Position numbers and translations under genes: made by a program. From positions 52,454 through 116,453 of the forward strand of contig SCVW01000004.1 in assembly GCA_007244375.1 (NCBI GenBank): DNA of 64,000 bases, in the 5' to 3' direction. The notes under the pieces were generated by a model that was not told the origin of the DNA, did no database searches, and saw only the letters and a program-made list of their open reading frames with translations. Below, one piece after another: positions 57,944 through 64,000 of the stretch (positions are counted from its first letter, which is position 1; every line of letters starts with the position of its first letter). The stretch comes from Smithella sp. GTDB lineage: Bacteria > Desulfobacterota > Syntrophia > Syntrophales > Smithellaceae.

Positions 57944-59695
57944 ATGAAGAAGAATAGTAAGAAAGAAATTAAAGAGGCTTTAAAGAAATGGGAAGACGAG
58001 GTCCTCAATCCGCGTGTAAAAAAATTTAATTTGGATAAAAGCCCTACGACTTTCTACACTCCCATTTCTTCGGATAGTTCATATTTTATGGATAAGGTTG
58101 GATTTCCCGGCCAGTTTCCATTTACTGCAGGGAATAATCCCTTCGAATTCTGGAGGGCATATGCAAATTTTGCTGCAAAAGTTGGTTACCGTTCAGACTG
58201 GGGTGGTACAGGGCGATCCGGGAAATACGGCGGATTTGGCACTCCTGCCGATTATCGTGATTATCTCTTAAAAATGCAGTCTATGGGACGTTATGGTGGT
58301 CCCAACATCGCTTTTGATCTGGTGACCCAGTGCGGATATGATTCAGACAGCTCTTTTGCCGAGGGAGAAGTAGGCCGGGTGGGAGTTGCCGTGGACTCTA
58401 TGCAAGATTTTACCGTTATTTACGAGGCATTTACCGGGAATCTCGACATTGACAAAGTTCCGTCTAACTTCACCATCAATGCACCGGCGGCGGTTTTAAT
58501 AGCAATGTATGCCTGTCTGGCCAAGAGGCGCGGTATACCTCTGAATAAATTAACAGGTACACCGCAAAACGATATTCTCAAAGAATTCATAGCACGCGGA
58601 ACATACATATATCCGCCGGCACCTTCCATGAGGATGTTCCGCGATACATGCGTATTCTGTTGCAAGCATATGCCAGAGTTCAATATCAATTCCATAGGCG
58701 GTTACCATATAAGAGAAGCCGGGGCTACGCGCGTCCAGGACCTGGCATTTTCGATGGCTAATGGGATTGCTTATATAGAGGCCGGATTGGAAGGAGGTCT
58801 TGAAGTTGATGAGTTCGCTCCAGCTTTCACTTTTAATGCATTTGGCGGCAGCATGGAAATCTATCATGAGATTGCATTTCAGAGGGCTGCCCGCAGAGTG
58901 TGGGCCCGTATACTAAGGGACCGCTTCCATGCAAAAGATTCCAAGAGCATGCAAATCCGTCAACCTATCACGGCTCACATCGGCTGCTCCAGCACCACTC
59001 TTCAGAGGCCTCTCAACAATCTGGCACGTGCTGTTGTCGGTGGAATGGCTGCAGGAATGTCGGGAGGTATTCCCGGTGCATTCCCGCCGTTTGACGAACC
59101 ACTGGGTCTTGGTCACTCCCAGGAGGCAACTCAATTACAACAAGATGCCTCCAGAATTATGATCTACGAGGCTAAGGTGACTGATGTATGCGATCCATGG
59201 GCAGGATCATACTTCATGGAATCACTTACAGATGAAATCGAGAAAGATGCACTGGCCGAGTTGGAGAAGATTGAAAAAATGGGTGGTGCCGTTGCTGCTA
59301 TTGAGAATGGATATATGCCAAGGGCAGTAGCCAAGAGCGCATATGAACGTCAGAAAAAAATAGAGAATCAGGAAGAACTGGTAGTAGGCGTTAATTGTTT
59401 CACCGGCGAGCATGAAATTGATGTGTCCATTAACCGGGTTGTAGAAGCAACATACGATCCCCAGCTCATGAAGACGGCAGAAGAACGCCAGAAGGCAAAT
59501 CTCGCCCGCTTAAAGCGAGAACGCAATGGTACGGCTGTTGTAAGTTCTCTTAGAAGCTTGAAAGTTCAGGCTGAAGATAAAGATAAGAATCTTATGCCTA
59601 TAATATGCGAGTGTGTTGAAAACGATGCAACTCTTCAGGAGATTTGTGATGTGCTGCGCGAAGTTTTTGGTGAAGCACAGCCTATGAAGCTTTAG
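57944..59695 (+). CDS. Acyl-CoA mutase large subunit (methylmalonyl-CoA mutase family)
   Basis: The substrate-binding TIM-barrel subunit: AFDLVTQCGYDSDSSFAEGE, LTGTPQNDILKEFIARGTYI, INSIGGYHIREAGATRVQDL. Mapping to Propionibacterium mutase keeps Tyr89 (Y95), Gln197 (Q208), Arg207 (R218) and His244 (H255). Arg207 and Tyr89 bind the free carboxylate and are lost in isobutyryl-CoA mutase, so a dicarboxyl-CoA substrate is likely. The loop around R-P-W-T-I-R-Q-Y is replaced by a longer one (residues 64-98, ending GRSGKYGGFG), which could open the pocket for a substituted succinyl-CoA such as (1-methylalkyl)succinyl-CoA. That substrate is inferred from neighbours. Confidence 0.9.
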   Translation: MKKNSKKEIKEALKKWEDEVLNPRVKKFNLDKSPTTFYTPISSDSSYFMDKVGFPGQFPFTAGNNPFEFWRAYANFAAKVGYRSDWGGTGRSGKYGGFGTPADYRDYLLKMQSMGRYGGPNIAFDLVTQCGYDSDSSFAEGEVGRVGVAVDSMQDFTVIYEAFTGNLDIDKVPSNFTINAPAAVLIAMYACLAKRRGIPLNKLTGTPQNDILKEFIARGTYIYPPAPSMRMFRDTCVFCCKHMPEFNINSIGGYHIREAGATRVQDLAFSMANGIAYIEAGLEGGLEVDEFAPAFTFNAFGGSMEIYHEIAFQRAARRVWARILRDRFHAKDSKSMQIRQPITAHIGCSSTTLQRPLNNLARAVVGGMAAGMSGGIPGAFPPFDEPLGLGHSQEATQLQQDASRIMIYEAKVTDVCDPWAGSYFMESLTDEIEKDALAELEKIEKMGGAVAAIENGYMPRAVAKSAYERQKKIENQEELVVGVNCFTGEHEIDVSINRVVEATYDPQLMKTAEERQKANLARLKRERNGTAVVSSLRSLKVQAEDKDKNLMPIICECVENDATLQEICDVLREVFGEAQPMKL

Positions 59696-59710
59696 TAAAT
59701 GGGTAATTAC

Positions 59711-59748
59711 TTTCTGTACTTTTTTACCCCGCGAGGGGGGTACAGAAA
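59711..59748 (+). other. Hairpin between mutase and meaB-like gene
   Basis: Nested inverted repeat: tttctgtac (59711-59719) with gtacagaaa (59740-59748), and inside it CCCC-gcga-GGGG. There is no downstream T-run, so it is more likely an RNA-stability or attenuation element inside the operon than a terminator. Confidence 0.6.
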
Positions 59749-59821
59749 AGAGTGACAGAAGATAATTTCGTTAAGGCAGCTAGCATGCGTTACAAGGTGT
59801 AAGAGGAAAGGTTTTTTTACG

Positions 59822-60805
59822 GTGGAAGAAAAGCTCGCATTAATGATTGAAGCCGCCAGAAAAAGCAATGAAAGAGCTCTGGCAAAGCTTATTTCGCATG
59901 TTGAAGACCGTAAACCGGGCTGGAAAGATATAATGAAAGCCATCTATGCGGAAACGGGACGGACCTGCGTAATAGGAGTTACAGGTTCTCCGGGAGCCGG
60001 TAAGAGTTCTTTGGTGGGTGAGTTTGCAAAGCAGTTAGGAGATATGGGGTATACCATCGGCATTATTGCGGTGGATCCGTCAAGTCCTTTTTCCGGTGGA
60101 GCAGTACTGGGTGACCGTATCAGAATGCGCGATATAAGTACCTATAAGAATATTTTTATCAGGTCTATGGCCACCCGTGGTATGCTGGGAGGTTTATGTC
60201 AGGCGGCCCGTGATGTTGTAAGAATAATGGATTTTGCGGGCAGGGATATTGTTATCATTGAGACGGTCGGTGTAGGTCAGGATGAAATTGAGGTCGTAAG
60301 TGCATCCGACTATGTAGTGCTCGTGACGTACCCGGGAGGAGGCGACAGTGTTCAGGCCATCAAAGCGGGGGTTATGGAAATTGCCGATATATTTGTGGTG
60401 AATAAATGCGATAGAGGTGGTGCTGATGTTATAGTATCCGAAATTTCTGCCATGCTTGATCTTTCTACCGAGACAACGGAAGAAATTCCCCCGGTCATTA
60501 AGGTGTCTGCCTTTACCAAAGAAGGCATTGATAAACTTATGGAAATACTTTCTGAATTTATTCAGAAGAAAAATGAAGGTTCGCACTATCAAAAAGAGCA
60601 TATTCGTCAAGAGGTCATGAGCATCCTGGAGACGGAAATGGTAACGCTTATCAAAGAGAAGATTTCGAGTAATGGAAATATGGAAAAGGAACTTAAACTT
60701 ATACTTTCCGGCAAAAGCGATCCTTACAGTGTCGCAGACGAGTTAATAAAACGGTTCGCTGTCATTAAGAACCCTAAACAAAAAAGGAAAGGAGACTTTC
60801 AATGA
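59822..60805 (+). CDS. MeaB/ArgK-type G-protein chaperone of the mutase
   Basis: A SIMIBI GTPase that loads and protects adenosylcobalamin in acyl-CoA mutases. Walker A VTGSPGAGKSSLVGEF, IIAVDPSSPFSGGAVLGDRI, RSMATRGMLGGL, IETVGVGQDEIEV and VNKCDRGGAD are all present. GTG 59822 is the start, with a GAGGAAAGG site upstream. Length is 327 aa. It overlaps the MmgE/PrpD gene (ATGA). Its position confirms the mutase is B12-dependent and active. Confidence 0.93.
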   Translation: MEEKLALMIEAARKSNERALAKLISHVEDRKPGWKDIMKAIYAETGRTCVIGVTGSPGAGKSSLVGEFAKQLGDMGYTIGIIAVDPSSPFSGGAVLGDRIRMRDISTYKNIFIRSMATRGMLGGLCQAARDVVRIMDFAGRDIVIIETVGVGQDEIEVVSASDYVVLVTYPGGGDSVQAIKAGVMEIADIFVVNKCDRGGADVIVSEISAMLDLSTETTEEIPPVIKVSAFTKEGIDKLMEILSEFIQKKNEGSHYQKEHIRQEVMSILETEMVTLIKEKISSNGNMEKELKLILSGKSDPYSVADELIKRFAVIKNPKQKRKGDFQ

Positions 60806-62145
60806 GTGGAAATGGTGCAGGCTTTACCGCAAAACTCGCCTCATTTATTGTTAATACTAATGAGCAGAATATCCCCGAGTGGGCATATGAGCATGCAAAA
60901 GTGGCTTTTATGGACTGGCTCGCTGTTACGATTGCGGGCAAAGATGATCCTCTGGTAAAAATACTTATCGACTATACGGAAATGATGGGAGGTAAAAAAC
61001 AGGCAACCATCATCGGTTATAATATGAAAAAGGACGTGAGCAGCGCCACCCTCATCAATGGTTCGGCCTCTCATACCCTTGATTATGACGATACTTTGGT
61101 TTCCTTTCTCGGACATCCTTCTGTAACTATCTTCCCTTCGCTTTTGGCGCTTTCCGAATGGCGGGGTAAGTCTGGTAAAGATTTTCTCACCGCTTATATT
61201 ATAGGTCTTCAGGTCGGAGGAACCATTGGTGCTTGCGCAAGTCTTGACCATTATATGGGAGGGTGGCATGCCACATCAACTTTGGGACATCTTGCTTCTG
61301 CTGCAGCATGTTCGCGCTTACTGGGTCTGTCCGAAAAGCAAACCACATATGCTTTGGGTATTGGCGGAACCCAATCATCGGGTCTAAAGCGAGTGTTCGG
61401 GACCATGTGCAAACCATTCCATGCAGGCCGTTCTTCCCAGGCTGGGCTTTTGGCGGCTCTTCTGGCGGAAAAGGGCTTCACCAGTGCTGAAGATATTCTG
61501 GAAGGTCCACAGGGTTTTTTCGAGGCACTAAAGGGAAAGGTGAATGATGATATCGTAAATATGCTGGGTATGGGATGGGATATACAGAACCTCAATCAGA
61601 AATATCATGCTTCCTGCCATGCGACACATTCGCCATTGGAAGCCTCTTTGTCGATAACAAAAAGAGAAAACATCAAACTTGATGAAATTAAGAGCATCAC
61701 TATCCATGCATCTACGTTATCTCTTCAGGCTGCAGGTAAAACCGAGCCGGCCACAGGTTTGGAAGGAAAATTCAGCATTCCTTACTGTGTGGCTAACGCC
61801 TTGCTCAGGGAAGAGACAGGTATGCAGGCCTTCACTGATGAGAAAGTAAATGACCCTGCAGTACGGGCAATTATGAAAAAAGTTAATATAATTAATGATC
61901 CTAAAATACAGGCTTTGGAATCGGAGGTAGAACTGGAGACCAATGATGGAAAAAACTTCAAGGCTTTTTCCGACATTCTTCAGCAGATTCCGCCTCTGGA
62001 AATTAAGAAAGAACGCGTAACCAGCAAGTTCCTCGATTTGTGTGAACCTGTATGGGGGAAAAAGAAATCCCTTGCTCTGAAGAAAAAGGTCGAGACCATG
62101 GATAAACTTGGGAACATGAAGAATATGGCGAGATATCTTTTGTGA
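60802..62145 (+). CDS. MmgE/PrpD-family protein
   Basis: The 2-methylcitrate dehydratase / cis-aconitate decarboxylase superfamily, 447 aa: AKVAFMDWLAVTIAGKDD, GSASHTLDYDDTLVSFLGHP, GTMCKPFHAGRSSQAGLLAA and KYHASCHATHSPLEAS (the conserved Cys/His segment). Known members dehydrate 2-methylcitrate or decarboxylate cis-aconitate; many are uncharacterised. Here it is translationally coupled to meaB and 65 bp before the activase, which suggests a step on the product side of the mutase or in fumarate regeneration from propionyl units. The reaction is unknown. Confidence 0.88.
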   Translation: MSGNGAGFTAKLASFIVNTNEQNIPEWAYEHAKVAFMDWLAVTIAGKDDPLVKILIDYTEMMGGKKQATIIGYNMKKDVSSATLINGSASHTLDYDDTLVSFLGHPSVTIFPSLLALSEWRGKSGKDFLTAYIIGLQVGGTIGACASLDHYMGGWHATSTLGHLASAAACSRLLGLSEKQTTYALGIGGTQSSGLKRVFGTMCKPFHAGRSSQAGLLAALLAEKGFTSAEDILEGPQGFFEALKGKVNDDIVNMLGMGWDIQNLNQKYHASCHATHSPLEASLSITKRENIKLDEIKSITIHASTLSLQAAGKTEPATGLEGKFSIPYCVANALLREETGMQAFTDEKVNDPAVRAIMKKVNIINDPKIQALESEVELETNDGKNFKAFSDILQQIPPLEIKKERVTSKFLDLCEPVWGKKKSLALKKKVETMDKLGNMKNMARYLL

Positions 62146-62209
62146 TTATTAATAAAAGGCAGGATATTTTATTATCATAGGTCATTCAGATCAAAGGGGG
62201 AAAGCATAA

Positions 62210-63196
62210 ATGAAAAATCGTGTACTGATTACCGATATTGCTAAGTTTTCCGTGAATGACGGTCCCGGATTCAGAACTAATGTGTTCCTTAAGGGGTGTC
62301 CATTAAAGTGTGAGTGGTGTCATAATCCCGAAACCATTCCTACTTATCCGGAGGTTTACTGGAAGAAGAGGCTTTGTGTTCAGTGTGGCGCCTGTATGGA
62401 AGCTTGCCCTAGGGATGCGATTAATCCTCCCATAGAACCGGAACTTGCCAACATTGAAGGGTCAACTTATCACAAAATAGACCGTGCGAAATGCGATAAT
62501 TGTCTGAAGTGTATTGATGCCTGTAAGTATGATGCCCTTGAGTTAGTGGGGAAAACCATGAGTGTATCCGAGGTTATTGACGTGGTAGAACAGGATAGAC
62601 CCTTTTACAAAACCTCTGGTGGAGGTATGACGTTAAGCGGTGGCGAACCCACCATGCACCCTGCTTTTTCGCTGGAATTGCTTAAAGAAGCAAAAAGGCG
62701 CGTTATTCACACCTGCGTGGATACTAATGGTTATTGTAACTTCAGTATCTTGGAGGAGATGGCAGAGTATACTGATATATTTCTTTTTGATTTGAAGCAT
62801 CTTGACTCGGCAAAACACCTCGAAAAAACAGGGGTAAAAAATGAACTTATTCTGAAAAATCTGGAGTTGCTGTGTAAGAAAGATTCTGATATATGGGTAA
62901 GAATACCGGTTATACCAGGCTTTAATGACGACATTGATTTTCACACAAAAGCTTCCGTTTATCTTGCCTCGCTCACTGGGAATATAAAGCGTGTAGATTT
63001 GATTCCCTTCCACAACTATTGCCAGGATAAGTATTCCTGGTTGGGCAGAAAGTGGTCGTACAGCGAAATAGATGCCGTCAATCCCTCGTTTCTTGATATC
63101 CATGCAGACCTTTATCGCCGGCACGGTCTAATAACTACGGTGGGCGGATCCGGGTTTGAAGAGATGGACACGGCAAAAACATTCCGGAATAGTTAA
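62210..63196 (+). CDS. Glycyl-radical-enzyme activase, BssD/AssD-like
   Basis: A radical-SAM activase, 328 aa: GCPLKCEWCHNPE for the SAM cluster, then two ferredoxin clusters CVQCGACMEACP and CDNCLKCIDACK, and MTLSGGEPTMHPAFS. A purine-rich AAAGGGGGAAAG precedes ATG 62210. It is followed by the small Cys-rich subunit and the start of a large subunit, the bssD-bssC-bssA gene order of benzylsuccinate/alkylsuccinate synthases. A paralogue of the activase at 43401; the two presumably serve different enzymes. Confidence 0.92.
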   Translation: MKNRVLITDIAKFSVNDGPGFRTNVFLKGCPLKCEWCHNPETIPTYPEVYWKKRLCVQCGACMEACPRDAINPPIEPELANIEGSTYHKIDRAKCDNCLKCIDACKYDALELVGKTMSVSEVIDVVEQDRPFYKTSGGGMTLSGGEPTMHPAFSLELLKEAKRRVIHTCVDTNGYCNFSILEEMAEYTDIFLFDLKHLDSAKHLEKTGVKNELILKNLELLCKKDSDIWVRIPVIPGFNDDIDFHTKASVYLASLTGNIKRVDLIPFHNYCQDKYSWLGRKWSYSEIDAVNPSFLDIHADLYRRHGLITTVGGSGFEEMDTAKTFRNS

Positions 63197-63670
63197 AGTT
63201 GTAAATGCTCTGAAGTTGAAAATATAGGTAGTTAAATATAAGGACATAAGAGAAAATAACGCTAAGATAGATATAAAGAGTCAGGTGAAAATACATGTTT
63301 ACCAGAACAGTCCAAAGGTGTAGAATAAAAAAAGATATCCAGAATATCGTCTACAACCTGTACGCGAACTTTTCTGAGAAGAAATAATCATCTGATAATT
63401 GGAGGAGTTGCAGAAGATTAAGTCAGTATAAACATCAAAACGGGGTCGTATTTGTTCGCATTCAAAAGTGAAATTGTTTTCATTTTCATCAGCGAAACTC
63501 ATCAAAGTGCACCCATTGTATCTGGATTAAATTTATCGGCGGGGTGGTGCAGCATATGCCGATCTTGAATCCGGAAGAATAAAGAGAAATATAAGAAGTT
63601 TAATGTAATATAAGTAGGTGTAGTAACAATTAAAATTAAAAAAGTTAACATTTGAAGGAGGTGATATTTA
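63197..63670 (+). other. 474-bp gap between activase and small subunit genes
   Basis: No convincing gene is seen. A 30-codon open frame at 63295-63387 (MFTRTVQRCRIKKD...ANFSEKK) has a weak CAGGTG site and ends in bases similar to the 3' end of the small-subunit gene, so it may be decayed duplicate sequence. A GGAGGAG at 63402 is not followed by a usable start. No sigma-54 box was found, so the downstream genes may be read from the mutase promoter or an unseen one. Confidence 0.4.
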
Positions 63671-63835
63671 ATGCCGTTATGCAAGGAATGTAAGAAGTTC
63701 TTTCCCATAAAGGAAGATCCAAACAAGGGGGACTGCGTTCAAAGAGTGGTTGATCCAAGACAAGCTTACTACAAAGCAAAACCGGTAGGAGCAAATATGG
63801 ATGCGAGTTCGTGCTCTTCATTTGAGAAGAAATAA
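63671..63835 (+). CDS. Cys-rich small subunit of a fumarate-adding glycyl radical enzyme (BssC/AssC-like)
   Basis: A 54-aa protein with CKECKKFFP at the N-terminus, a third Cys in NKGDCVQRVVD and a fourth in SSCSSFEKK: four Cys that could hold one 4Fe-4S cluster as in the BssB/BssC subunits, which fold like high-potential iron-sulfur proteins and regulate access to the catalytic subunit. AAGGAGGTGAT 8 nt before ATG 63671 is a very strong ribosome site. It lies between the activase and the truncated large subunit, as bssC does. Homology is based on Cys pattern, size and order. Confidence 0.72.
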   Translation: MPLCKECKKFFPIKEDPNKGDCVQRVVDPRQAYYKAKPVGANMDASSCSSFEKK

Positions 63836-63910
63836 AAACAGATCATATGCTTACCCGTATTAAAAGGGGAGTCAGCTGAAAAGCCAAAGGTTAAGAAGGG
63901 AGGAAATTTT

Positions 63911-64000
63911 ATGGCAGAACCAGCAAAAAATGCTAGTATTCAAGATCTAGAAAAGAAACAAGAATGGTGGTGGGCCGCCGAGAAAAAGCGGTCGAAGAGA
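63911..64000 (+). CDS. Probable fumarate-adding glycyl radical enzyme catalytic subunit, N-terminus only
   Basis: The frame opens at ATG 63911 behind GGGAGGAAAT and stays open for 30 codons to the window end (QDLEKKQEWWWAAEKKRSKR). No catalytic motif lies in this part. The assignment to BssA/AssA rests on the order activase, Cys-rich small subunit, large subunit, and on the strong ribosome site. It is followed by sequence outside the window, so the substrate class cannot be checked here. Confidence 0.5.
   Translation, partial: MAEPAKNASIQDLEKKQEWWWAAEKKRSKR

Noticed and set aside
1..64000. CRISPR arrays, tRNA or rRNA genes, transposases or integrases
   Set aside because: I saw no direct-repeat arrays, no tRNA T-arm-like sequences in gaps and no transposase or integrase motifs in any reading frame.

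Overview
The window most resembles a syntrophic or hydrocarbon-degrading member of the Desulfobacterota (Syntrophus/Smithella-like). This is inferred from gene content only: 2-hydroxyacyl-CoA dehydratase / benzoyl-CoA-reductase-type proteins with their ATP-dependent activators, acyl-CoA dehydrogenases, two glycyl-radical-enzyme systems, a B12-dependent acyl-CoA mutase, a selenocysteine-containing SelD and molybdenum-cofactor genes. No rRNA or tRNA gene or CRISPR array was seen.

Region A (1-18137, all minus strand) is one long locus. In transcription order it holds a TetR regulator, two acyl-CoA dehydrogenases, three related helical proteins of unknown function, a 377-aa reductase/dehydratase subunit, a 77-aa protein, two paralogous 467-aa subunits, two ASKHA-type activator ATPases, a protein resembling acetyl-CoA synthase (CdhC), a CooC-like ATPase, a flavodoxin/ferredoxin fusion, two more dehydratase-type subunits and a Cys-rich ferredoxin-like protein cut by the left edge. 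It looks like an ATP-driven, low-potential reductase or dehydratase acting on an unidentified CoA ester.

Region B (18.5-39 kb) is mostly housekeeping and accessory: mobB, a patatin lipoprotein, an atypical AMP-dependent ligase, a FAH-family protein, threonine synthase, a homologue of cyanobacterial acyl-ACP reductase, an OFA transporter, a molbindin, a bacterial PFK-2/FBPase-2, an OmpA protein, selD with an in-frame UGA, a DHH phosphoesterase, a GalT-like protein and ddl. Its 3' part (36-40 kb) carries palindromic repeats, a vapBC pair and a truncated gene duplicate.

Region C (40.2-51 kb) starts with a 613-bp regulatory region, then a 799-residue glycyl radical enzyme, its activase, a PAS-AAA+-Fis sigma-54 activator and bioBFDA. 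A hotdog thioesterase and a PEBP-family protein follow on the minus strand.

Region D (52.2-64 kb) holds a two-subunit class I fumarate hydratase, a DUF4037/epimerase/DUF4125 trio and a TPR protein. After these comes an operon of B12-mutase small and large subunits, MeaB-like GTPase, MmgE/PrpD protein, glycyl-radical activase, a 54-aa Cys-rich small subunit and the first 30 codons of a probable glycyl radical enzyme. The last three follow the bssD-bssC-bssA order of fumarate-adding enzymes.

The strongest unifying signal is regulatory. A 40-bp element is identical upstream of the 40.8-kb glycyl radical enzyme and of the mutase operon. In both places it sits about 110 bp before a textbook -24/-12 sigma-54 promoter, with a perfectly spaced sigma-70-type promoter further upstream. 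The fumarate hydratase operon also has a consensus sigma-54 promoter with a diverged, inverted version of the element. I infer one regulon, probably driven by the activator at 44.6-46.5 kb, that joins fumarate supply, fumarate addition, carbon-skeleton rearrangement and biotin supply with a second glycyl radical enzyme of unknown reaction.
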